This document shows positions 36,771-44,361 of a stretch of 64,000 bases of DNA, piece after piece; the first letter of the stretch is position 1; every line of letters begins with the position of its first letter. Origin of the DNA: Planctomycetota bacterium (GTDB taxonomy: Bacteria; Planctomycetota; UBA1135; JACQFD01); the NCBI GenBank assembly GCA_016200225.1, contig JACQFD010000025.1, positions 1 through 64,000 on the forward strand. The letters run 5' to 3'. Under the pieces are notes generated by a model. The model was not told where the DNA came from. It was given only the letters and a program-made list of their open reading frames with translations, and searched no databases. A program made the position numbers and the translations under genes.

Positions 36771-37592
36771 TTATTCTTTGTGTTTTCGTGGCGCGACGAC
36801 CGGGCTGTCGATCAGTTTTTGAATGTTTGGATTAGCCTGCTCACGCATCCACGACTCCAAAATCGCATGCGCGCCGGGCTCCCGCGACAATTTGAGTCCC
36901 TGCGCGAGCGCCCAGCGGACTCCGTTGTTCGTCGTGGAATCGGAAAGCAGCGCCGCGACGTCCTCCAACGTTCGATCGCTTGCGTTGGCGGCAACGGCGC
37001 GCCCGGCGAAGACTCGGACCTCTTCGGAGCAACCGTCTCGAAGTGCAATATTAGAAATCAGAAATTCCTCGACAACGAGTTCGCCCAACGGGAGCGCGGC
37101 GATCGATTCGCTGCACGCATCGACGTCGAGCGGACACAATCCGGCGGCGACATCGCGAACAAAATCGACAAGCGATGGCGAGAGGCGCCCGTCCGGATTT
37201 TTTAGTAATTTTTCCGCCGATGCGAGACGCAATTCGGCCGACGCTAATTGTAATGTTCGCGCATTGCGCGCCGTCGGCGCCGCACGGAGCGCGAGGGGTC
37301 GAACATGGTTAACAATCTGTTCGGTGCGCGCCGGCTCGTCCGTTAATTGTAATGTTTGCGCGCCGGGCTCTACAACTTTGTACTCTTGATTGGGTATCAG
37401 TGAAACTGTGTCGTCGGCCGAAATTTGAACGGCGCTTCCGCCTGTGCCTGAGAGTGAAAATGCCACTGCCGCGGTGGCGAGTACAGCCACCGCGACAGTG
37501 AAGATGATGCGCGAGCGCTTCCGCAGATTTGCTGAGTGTCGGACGCGAAGCGCTCGCGCAAGGAAGAGATCGTCCGGTACTCGCTTCAACAC
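36771..37592 (-). CDS. Membrane-anchored alpha-helical protein coupled to the 8-heme cytochrome gene
   Basis: I do not recognise the family. The GTG start lies four bases after the stop of the 8-heme lipoprotein gene, so translation is likely coupled. The protein has 273 residues: a basic N-terminus (about 1-27), one membrane helix (IIFTVAVAVLATAAVAFSL, about 29-47), and an outside part without cysteine-heme motifs. The outside part is alpha-helical with HEAT-like phrasing (LEDVAALLSDSTTNNGVRWALAQG, split over two helices). The two cysteines of LCPLDVDACSES are ten residues apart and could form a disulfide. By position it is the last gene of the electron-transfer gene set and may be an accessory or assembly factor for the cytochrome. 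The composition matches its upstream neighbour in part. Confidence 0.65.
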   Translation of the reverse strand: MLKRVPDDLFLARALRVRHSANLRKRSRIIFTVAVAVLATAAVAFSLSGTGGSAVQISADDTVSLIPNQEYKVVEPGAQTLQLTDEPARTEQIVNHVRPLALRAAPTARNARTLQLASAELRLASAEKLLKNPDGRLSPSLVDFVRDVAAGLCPLDVDACSESIAALPLGELVVEEFLISNIALRDGCSEEVRVFAGRAVAANASDRTLEDVAALLSDSTTNNGVRWALAQGLKLSREPGAHAILESWMREQANPNIQKLIDSPVVAPRKHKE

Positions 37593-37596
37593 GTCT

Positions 37597-40500
37597 CTAG
37601 TTCTCGTACCCTACCGGCGGCACATACGGAGCACCCACCGCAACACCCTTCAGGTCGAAGTAGGCAGCCTGAAGGATGTTCACCGCGAATCCCGTATTGT
37701 GGATTCCGCCGCTATTATCATTCTTGTTAAAGTCATAGTCATACGCAGCCTTGTAGAGCTGCTCCCACCGAGCCTGCTGAGTCGGCGTGAGTGCATCCCA
37801 GTCGGTCTGTTGCGTAGTACCGGCACCCGCAGGTCCGGGGAAAGTTCGCGATGTACCAGCCGCGTTCACATAGGAGACCTTGCTGCCGAACGACAGTGTG
37901 TAGGGTCCGCCGCCGATTCCCTTGGGAAGGGCCGCGTCGTTGACGCCGGCAAGTACCTCGGTCAACAGTTGGGCCGCGATTCCGGCGACTTCCTTCTGGA
38001 CAGTCTCGGTCACGCCATTCCCGTCATAGTCGGCCCGAGCAGTGAACTCGAAGTCCGGACTCGCCGGGTGGCACTGTGCACACGCGTTGGTGTGGTACTT
38101 CGGAACAGAGGTAATCGTCCAGCTGGTCGCCTGAGTCGTAGCATTGAAATTCGCCGCGGCCGTCACGGTCAAACTGTATCCGCTGTTCACGGAATTAATA
38201 ACATAAGTGCCGGCATCGGAACCATTGGCAAGTGTGAGCTTGTCGCCGACAACGACCCATGTCAGGAAACTTGCTCCAGTCGAAACGGTGAACAACTTGG
38301 TACCCGCGGTCACGACGCCACCTGTATGTGTGGTCTCGTTTGCGACGAGTTTATTGTTGCCTTGTCCGTCTCCGCCCTGCGACATGTTCCAAGTGTGACT
38401 GCCCAAAGCCTGATACCCTGACTGTCCAGAGGTTGGCGCGGCATTCATGTGACATGTGATGCAACGCGCGTTCTCAGTCTGGCCGGGGACGATGAACTTA
38501 CTATCGAGTCCATGCGGCGCGGATTTGTAGTTCCAACCCGGATAACGAACCGCGTTCGCCATCGTTAACATTTCCGCCGCGGTGCTATCGTGTGGCGCAA
38601 CGCGAGTCGCCATGAAGCCTGTGCCAGGGGTGTAGTCCGTAGTATCTTTTCGACTCTGGTGGCACATGAAACATGCCGCTGCGCGACCTGCTTCGACCAC
38701 TGTGCCGTCCATGAACTTCACTTGACCGATCAGACGGAGTTGTTGGCTTGAGCCACCTTCCGGTGTGCCCTCCGTAGGCTTGTGCGGATTGTGACACACG
38801 GCGCAGGACTGTGCGCGACGCTGCTCTTCCGGAACCGGTGGCAGTCCCGAAGGATCATTTGAAGAGAATACTTTGCGCGGCGCCGGGAGCGCTGCGCGAA
38901 TCTTCATAGCCTCCACGGATCCCGACGCCTCGTGACATGGGATGCATGAAGAGTTGCCGCCTGGAGATACTACAACTTTCGCGTGTGCCGACAGATCCCA
39001 CTGTGTCGGAAAACTGTGGCAGCGCGCGCAGACGCCTTCGTCATAACTCTTGCGAATACCCTTGGTGTCACCAATGTGCTGGCTGCCCGGTCCATGGCAG
39101 GCCTCGCATTGAACATTTGTAAACGCAGCGACGTCCGGGTGGTTATTCTTAAGATCGTCCCAAGTCAGGCCGACATGGTTGAAATTCGCGACAGTTGCGC
39201 GATCGTCGAATCCCGCGTTCGAATAACTACCGGTCGAAGTGCTCGTGGAAGCGACAAGCGTGGTGAATGGTTGCGATGCATCGAACTGATTGGAGTAGCT
39301 GGTGCCAACACCTGTGTTGTGGAAACTGGTGAAAGTATTAATATCGCGCCAGTCTTCCTTGGCTTGAAACGCCGGCCAATCCGCGTCGGCTGGATCCATG
39401 GCTTCCTTGAGTACTCGAGAGTGCAGTGTTCCCTGCCACTCTTCTCGCATGTTCTCGAGGAAATTGATACTGCCTCCGTGGCACGAACCACACTGGCCTT
39501 TCGCGGGATCCGGAGCCGTTCCCACGATTGTACCCACGCCGACATACTGTCCAACTGTAATGAAGAACGAGTAGTTATCGACGGTCGAACCGATGCCTCG
39601 AACGAGCACTACCGTGTACTGTCCGAGTTTCGTCGGAACAAAGAAAGGAGTCTGTTCCGTTGTCGACGAACCGAGTGCTGTCTTGTCGGGACGCGAGAGT
39701 GAAACCGAAGCGCCGGATGGATCGGTAACGTCCCAGTTCCAGTAGTCGGCGACCCACGCCTGATAGTCGAAGCCATTGGTCTTCGGACTGGTGTTGTCGC
39801 TCGCGTGTACCCAGAGAGTACCCGCGCTCCAGTACCACGATCCGGGAGTCGCCTCGACGAGTGCGACGGATGTCACTTGGACGATGGGCTTTGTCTTCTC
39901 GCGCATCGAGCGAACGGTGGCCGCCTCGGCAATCTTGTAAGTGTACGTTTGTCCCGCTTCGAGAGCGAATGAAGAGGCGGACTCTTGCTTGCGGAATCCA
40001 CCGCCGCTCAGGAACACCGGATCGCCCACCGCGACATTGTCAGTGCCATTGTTGGCCTGTCCGCAGCTCATGGTGACATCGTCCGAATCGGACACATCAT
40101 CTGTAGTCGGAGCGGTGCCGACGTCGTCGGTGACCTTGATGTTGAATTGATAACGTCCCATCGCGGCGCTTCGAATTCCAAGAGTGCTTGGCTCGAGCGG
40201 AATAGGCAACAATGCTGGCAACTTGGGAGTTGTAAATGTGATCGTATTTGTAGTCGCGCCTGCGAGAGGCATTGCGGCCGGCGCGCCTGTCCATGAATAG
40301 GTCAATGCGCCCGTGGTAGTCCCGATGACGAGCGCGACAAGCGAATTGTTCGTTCCGTAACCGAGGAAGTACGGGAACTCATTCAGAATCGTCCAGCTCG
40401 CGGGCGTGGAACCGATGAAAGCCATCGGGCTATTCACTATCAGCGCGGTATTGCTGCTGACTTTATTAATTCTGTAAAAACCGTAGTCGACGCCGTCCAA

Positions 40501-41043
40501 AATAAACAATGTGTCGCCCGGTGCGACGCCCGATGCGATGAAGTTGGAGCCGCCCGTAATAGTAAAGTTCTTCGTTCCGGCCGCGGACGCGCCGCCTGTG
40601 GACGCCGTCTGCGACGCGCGGAACTTGCCCGCGCGGACGATGAACGGCCTGACGTGAACAGTAGCATTCGAAGTCGAGGACTCCGCGCCGTTTGAAACCG
40701 TCAATTGAAATGTCAAATCGCCGCTGACTCCGGGGGCGGTGAATGTCGGCGCGCCGGCAGTATTGTTAGAAAGGGCGACGGCCGGACCGCCGGTTTGCGT
40801 CCAAGAGAACGTCAGCGGTTTTCCGTTTTTATCATACGACGCGGTTGCATCGAGCCGGACGACGCCGCCGGGCGCGGCTTTCGCGGCTTGTCCCGCGGTG
40901 GCTATAACATTTGGCGATGTGACAGGCGGAGGAGCGGGCTTCGCGGCGGTGCCGCCTCCGCCCCCGCCGCAAGCGAACAATGCCAACGCTGCAAGACCCG
41001 ATGATAAGAATAGACGGGAGTTTATGTTAAATTTAGCAATCAC
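37597..41043 (-). CDS. Large 8-heme c-type cytochrome lipoprotein
   Basis: Lipoprotein of 1148 residues, lipobox LFAC with cysteine 25, followed by a glycine/proline spacer, hence probably exposed on the outer membrane. After a PKD-like domain (about 45-130; LDATASYDKNGKPLTFSW) come further beta domains and then eight C-x2-C-H heme sites between about 516 and 990: CGSCH, CEACH, CARCH, CIPCH, CAVCH, CFMCH, CITCH and CAQCH. A 65-residue beta unit occurs twice, at about 155-220 and 912-978, the second copy lying between hemes 7 and 8. Codon use is unlike the neighbours, lacking the usual ATA/TTA/GTA islands. It is the likely terminal partner of the porin-cytochrome conduit encoded upstream in the same direction, set off by a stem-loop. 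Confidence 0.88.
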   Translation of the reverse strand: MIAKFNINSRLFLSSGLAALALFACGGGGGGTAAKPAPPPVTSPNVIATAGQAAKAAPGGVVRLDATASYDKNGKPLTFSWTQTGGPAVALSNNTAGAPTFTAPGVSGDLTFQLTVSNGAESSTSNATVHVRPFIVRAGKFRASQTASTGGASAAGTKNFTITGGSNFIASGVAPGDTLFILDGVDYGFYRINKVSSNTALIVNSPMAFIGSTPASWTILNEFPYFLGYGTNNSLVALVIGTTTGALTYSWTGAPAAMPLAGATTNTITFTTPKLPALLPIPLEPSTLGIRSAAMGRYQFNIKVTDDVGTAPTTDDVSDSDDVTMSCGQANNGTDNVAVGDPVFLSGGGFRKQESASSFALEAGQTYTYKIAEAATVRSMREKTKPIVQVTSVALVEATPGSWYWSAGTLWVHASDNTSPKTNGFDYQAWVADYWNWDVTDPSGASVSLSRPDKTALGSSTTEQTPFFVPTKLGQYTVVLVRGIGSTVDNYSFFITVGQYVGVGTIVGTAPDPAKGQCGSCHGGSINFLENMREEWQGTLHSRVLKEAMDPADADWPAFQAKEDWRDINTFTSFHNTGVGTSYSNQFDASQPFTTLVASTSTSTGSYSNAGFDDRATVANFNHVGLTWDDLKNNHPDVAAFTNVQCEACHGPGSQHIGDTKGIRKSYDEGVCARCHSFPTQWDLSAHAKVVVSPGGNSSCIPCHEASGSVEAMKIRAALPAPRKVFSSNDPSGLPPVPEEQRRAQSCAVCHNPHKPTEGTPEGGSSQQLRLIGQVKFMDGTVVEAGRAAACFMCHQSRKDTTDYTPGTGFMATRVAPHDSTAAEMLTMANAVRYPGWNYKSAPHGLDSKFIVPGQTENARCITCHMNAAPTSGQSGYQALGSHTWNMSQGGDGQGNNKLVANETTHTGGVVTAGTKLFTVSTGASFLTWVVVGDKLTLANGSDAGTYVINSVNSGYSLTVTAAANFNATTQATSWTITSVPKYHTNACAQCHPASPDFEFTARADYDGNGVTETVQKEVAGIAAQLLTEVLAGVNDAALPKGIGGGPYTLSFGSKVSYVNAAGTSRTFPGPAGAGTTQQTDWDALTPTQQARWEQLYKAAYDYDFNKNDNSGGIHNTGFAVNILQAAYFDLKGVAVGAPYVPPVGYEN

Positions 41044-41213
41044 GACAGGTGCTCCTATTCAATAAGGCGTCGAGAACGCCCGGACATCATTGTAATAATT
41101 AGCTGGTTTCGGAGTTGAATAGCTTGTAATTGGTCAAGATCCGTGCCGCGATCGGCCGCTCGTCGATGGGAATCGTTTTCCACGAGTCCTTGAAACATAA
41201 GAGGTTATGAAAG

Positions 41214-41251
41214 ACGCCTCCCGTCGCACTTTGCGATGTTTCGGGAGGCGC
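41214..41251 (-). terminator. Stem-loop between the octaheme gene and the 8-heme lipoprotein gene
   Basis: GCCTCCCG pairs with CGGGAGGC about 20 bases on, extended by one base pair outwards, and a second inner hairpin TCGCA-CTT-TGCGA sits in the loop. On the transcribed strand only a short T-run follows (TCTTTC), so it may be a partial terminator or an mRNA-processing/stability element that sets the ratio of the two products. Confidence 0.55.
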
Positions 41252-41325
41252 CATTGACCTGTGTCATACGTGTGTCACGAAGCGCAACGACTCCGGACAC
41301 ATCGGTCTCGCCGCGCGGCGAAGCA

Positions 41326-42735
41326 CTATCGAACGTTTTGTTTATATCGATCCTGATAGAACTTCGTGATCTTCGCGCGGCTATCGGCGCCCATGTCGGT
41401 CGGCCACGCGCTGCCCGAATCTTTTAGTGTACTTTCGATAAATTTTGAGACTTCCGGATTCGATTTCGCGAGATCCCGCGCCTGTTTCAGGAAATCTCCA
41501 TAAAACGTGCGCGCCACTTCCGCGAAACCCTCCCATTGCGCGAACGACGGACCCATCATCGCCGAACCCATGCGCGCCTGGCGTCCATCGCGGTGCCATA
41601 GGAAATACCACGTCCACTCGATCGGGTCGTCGAACGGACTTTGTGTAATAAGTCCCGATTCCGCAAGTTTATCCATAATTTTGGTTCCCGGCTCGCCGAA
41701 TCTGTTATTCCACAATTCGACGGCCGTGTCGTATTGTTTAAAATGGCCGTCGACCCACGCGGGCGAATGGCAATTTAAACAAATGCTCTGCATGTTCACT
41801 CTGTTGACTTCCCAATCTTCGGGATGTACGGAAACGGGCGGCCGGCAATTCCACGCGATGCGCTGAGCAGTATTGTGAGTCATCGGTTGATCGGGCGACG
41901 CGCTCATGTGACAGGTCGCGCACGTCGGCGCGGCGCTGTAATCGACCCCGACGACCCACTTTTTCTTATCGAGTTTCATCAATCCCTGGCTCAGCGCATT
42001 GTTAAATGCGACGCCATGTTTGCTTTCTTCATAAATGCCTTCCTGCGGATGGTCCGGTCCGGTGTGGCACTTTCCGCACGCTTCGGGCCGCCGCGCCATC
42101 GATATATCAAATCGGTGTCTCGAATGGCACGCGGTGCACGCGCCGCGCGAACCGTCGGGGTTGATGCGGCCCATGCCGGTATTCGGCCACGCGCCCTCGG
42201 CGAACATGGGTTTGCCGTCGGATTCTTTAAGGATCTTTCCTTTATCATCCATTTGAAAATCAATCTTAACACCATGGCATTTCTGGCAGCCGACCGCCGC
42301 GGTGCCCTTGCCTTGCAACTTTTCCGCGAGCAGCGCGTCGATCGAACCGTCGACGTCGGCCGCGCGCGCGTGCGAGCTTTTCGAAAATTCATCGGCGATC
42401 TTTTCGTGACATCGCCCGCAGTCTTTCGGAGTGACAATGGTAGCGATCAGGCGTCCGTTGTGTTTCCACGCGTCGATGTCCTTTTCCTCGGCCTTGTGGC
42501 ATTCGTAACATCCGATGCCGACTTCGCCATGGCGGCTGCCGATCCATTGGTTAACAATTGCGGGAGTCTTTTCCTTGTGGCAATTATAACATCCGGTGCT
42601 TTCTTCCGAAAGCAACATTTCCGGCTCGGGTTTGAACCGCTGCTTGCCGCCTTCGACCCAGGCGACGATCAGCAGGGATCCCAGAAACACAATCGCCAGA
42701 ATGGATACGATGATTTTCTTTGCGTCGATGGACAT
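41326..42735 (-). CDS. Octaheme HAO-family cytochrome c, probably reductive type
   Basis: Protein of 469 residues, anchored to the membrane by an N-terminal helix (IIVSILAIVFLGSLLIVAW), with the rest outside. Eight heme sites: CYNCH, CYECH, CGRCH, CQKCH, CTACH, CGKCH, CATCH and CLNCH. The run CTACHSRHRFDISMARRPEACGKCH, read as two halves, and PTCATCHMS with MTHNTAQRIAWN match the octaheme hydroxylamine oxidoreductase family as I remember it. The insertion between hemes 4 and 5 ending WPNTGMGRINPDGSRGAC is typical of the epsilonproteobacterial type. In the C-terminal region (SFAQWEGFAEVARTFY) the tyrosine that cross-links heme P460 in Nitrosomonas seems replaced, which favours a reductase of nitrite or hydroxylamine. 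Cytochrome b lies 70 bases upstream. Confidence 0.85.
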   Translation of the reverse strand: MSIDAKKIIVSILAIVFLGSLLIVAWVEGGKQRFKPEPEMLLSEESTGCYNCHKEKTPAIVNQWIGSRHGEVGIGCYECHKAEEKDIDAWKHNGRLIATIVTPKDCGRCHEKIADEFSKSSHARAADVDGSIDALLAEKLQGKGTAAVGCQKCHGVKIDFQMDDKGKILKESDGKPMFAEGAWPNTGMGRINPDGSRGACTACHSRHRFDISMARRPEACGKCHTGPDHPQEGIYEESKHGVAFNNALSQGLMKLDKKKWVVGVDYSAAPTCATCHMSASPDQPMTHNTAQRIAWNCRPPVSVHPEDWEVNRVNMQSICLNCHSPAWVDGHFKQYDTAVELWNNRFGEPGTKIMDKLAESGLITQSPFDDPIEWTWYFLWHRDGRQARMGSAMMGPSFAQWEGFAEVARTFYGDFLKQARDLAKSNPEVSKFIESTLKDSGSAWPTDMGADSRAKITKFYQDRYKQNVR

Positions 42736-42805
42736 GATGATGTTCCGAAAGTTTAATAAAATTTATGTTATATATTATAGTAAGAAATGAACGGGAACGC
42801 CGCGG

Positions 42806-43885
42806 TCACGCGATGGCCTCCCAAATCGTGAGCGCGATCAGCGTCGCGAATCCGATAATTCCGAGGAATATGGATATTTCGCTGTTCGGCCGTTTGCGGC
42901 GAATCGCCGCGTCGATGAACGGCCAGAAAAACAGCACGGCTCCCGCCATGCCGGTCGTGACGACGGCCGTTTCGAGACCGGTTAATTTTAGCCATCGGAA
43001 TGTAAAGAAAAAATACCACTCCGGTTTGATGTGCATCGGCGGATTCAATGGATCGGCGCGCTCCGCGAGACCGGCGGGGAAGGCGCACGCAAGCGTATTC
43101 AATACAATCGTGATCGTTAAGAAAACGAGGCACTCCGTCAGCATGTGATCCGGAAAGAACGGAAACGATTTTCGGTCCGCGGCGCGCTTCGAATCGACTT
43201 GCGCGACGCCGTGGAGACGCACGAGAAATATATGCGAACAAAGTATCAAGAAAAGCGCCGTCGGCAGAATGCCGATGTGTAATACAAAGAATCGCGTCAG
43301 CGTGTTGTCCGAAATGTTATCGCCGCCGCGCAGTAGCGACGCGAGATATTTGCCGATGAGCGGCGTCGCGGCCGTCAGATTGCCCGCGACCGTCGCGCCC
43401 CAATAGGATAATTGTTCGTATACGAGCGAATATCCGGTGAATCCGAAGAATAGTGTAATTCCGAGAATCGCGACGCCCGCCATCCACGTGAATTCGCGCG
43501 GTTTTCTGTAAGTTCCGGTGAAATAGACGCGCATCACATGTAATATTACAGATGCGATCATCAAATGCGAAGACCATCGGTGCATGCTGCGGATCCACCA
43601 ACCGAAGGTCACTTCCTCGGTGATCCTTTTTACGGAATCGTAGGCCCGGTCGGGCGACGGAACATAATAAAATGTCAATAAGATCCCCGTCGTGACCTGC
43701 ACGAGAAATAAATAAAGCGGCGTGCCCCCGAGCGCGAACCACCAACGCTTCAAATGTCCCGGTATCGGTTCGTTCAATCCCTCGACGAGGCCCTCGGATC
43801 GGATCGGAAGCCGCTCGGCGAAGAAACCCTTTTTTACAGTTCCTGCGGCCCCGGGCTCGCTTCCCGCGTGATTCGTAGTATGCAC
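42806..43885 (-). CDS. Cytochrome b of a Rieske/cytochrome b quinol oxidase module
   Basis: Integral membrane protein of 359 residues, about eight helices. The two pairs of heme-b histidines are visible in SMHRWSSHLMIASVILHVM and in VLHIGILPTALFLILCSHIF. The quinol-site motif appears as IKPEWYFFF (the PEWY motif), placed in the part that corresponds to subunit IV, so this is a fused cytochrome b6/subunit IV or short cytochrome b. The opening WWFALGGTPLYLFLVQVTTG is characteristic. It lies 2 bases behind the Rieske gene and 70 before the octaheme gene. It would oxidise quinol at the outer side of the membrane and pass one electron to the Rieske centre. No cytochrome c1 gene is present; a multiheme protein probably replaces it. 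Confidence 0.92.
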   Translation of the reverse strand: MHTTNHAGSEPGAAGTVKKGFFAERLPIRSEGLVEGLNEPIPGHLKRWWFALGGTPLYLFLVQVTTGILLTFYYVPSPDRAYDSVKRITEEVTFGWWIRSMHRWSSHLMIASVILHVMRVYFTGTYRKPREFTWMAGVAILGITLFFGFTGYSLVYEQLSYWGATVAGNLTAATPLIGKYLASLLRGGDNISDNTLTRFFVLHIGILPTALFLILCSHIFLVRLHGVAQVDSKRAADRKSFPFFPDHMLTECLVFLTITIVLNTLACAFPAGLAERADPLNPPMHIKPEWYFFFTFRWLKLTGLETAVVTTGMAGAVLFFWPFIDAAIRRKRPNSEISIFLGIIGFATLIALTIWEAIA

Positions 43886-43887
43886 GG

Positions 43888-44361
43888 TCAGCCCTCCGTC
43901 AATGTAATATAAAGAGCGCTATCCACGGGTTGAATTTCATATTTCGCGAGGCGCTGGCCGGCTTTCGCGGGCGGACCCGAAATGGCGACGCCGTTCACGT
44001 CGAAAACGCCGTTGTGGCACGGACAAATGAACTGTTTGGAGGATTCGTTCCAATGCACTTTGCAGCCGAGATGCGGGCAGACGTCCGAAAGCGCAGTGAA
44101 TTGTTCCCCTGTATTCGTAATAACTACTTTTCGGCCGTCGGGAGAATTGTAAATTTTGCTCGTGCCGGCGGGAATGTCGTGGACGCCGCCCGCGTAGGCT
44201 TTCCAAATCCTGGGCTTGCGATTCGGCGTCAAATATCGGAGCGCGTGCACCGCGGCCGTTCCATAGGATGCGGCGAGTCCGCCGATCATGATAATCCATG
44301 TCATCATTCCGCGCCGCGTCGGCTTTGGATTCGTAATATTTAGATCACTTGAGTTTGTCAT
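43888..44361 (-). CDS. Rieske iron-sulfur protein
   Basis: Protein of 157 residues with a twin-arginine-like basic start, one membrane anchor (MMTWIIMIGGLAASYGTAAV) and a Rieske domain. The cluster ligands are in CPHLGCKVHW and CPCHNGVFD, the usual two-cysteine two-histidine set, with the disulfide pair. The ATG at 44361 is preferred: GAGG is eight bases ahead and it overlaps the end of the 12-heme gene by 17 bases, so the two are coupled. It would take electrons from quinol via cytochrome b and hand them to a c-type cytochrome. An R-R pair lies before the anchor (KPTRRGMMTW), in line with Tat-dependent insertion. Confidence 0.93.
   Translation of the reverse strand: MTNSSDLNITNPKPTRRGMMTWIIMIGGLAASYGTAAVHALRYLTPNRKPRIWKAYAGGVHDIPAGTSKIYNSPDGRKVVITNTGEQFTALSDVCPHLGCKVHWNESSKQFICPCHNGVFDVNGVAISGPPAKAGQRLAKYEIQPVDSALYITLTEG

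Noticed and set aside
37444..38421. Rightward open frame of 325 codons, antisense to the 8-heme lipoprotein gene
   Set aside because: It lies opposite a gene with eight intact heme motifs and has no ribosome binding site or family; it arises from the unusual codon use of that gene.
41326..42735. Hydrazine dehydrogenase or true hydroxylamine oxidase of anammox/nitrifier type
   Set aside because: The cross-linking tyrosine region does not match by eye, the insertion between hemes 4 and 5 fits the reductive type, and no hydrazine synthase genes are present in the window.
41824..42756. Rightward open frame of 310 codons opposite the octaheme gene
   Set aside because: Arginine/alanine-rich translation without domain sense; the other strand carries the conserved heme motifs.
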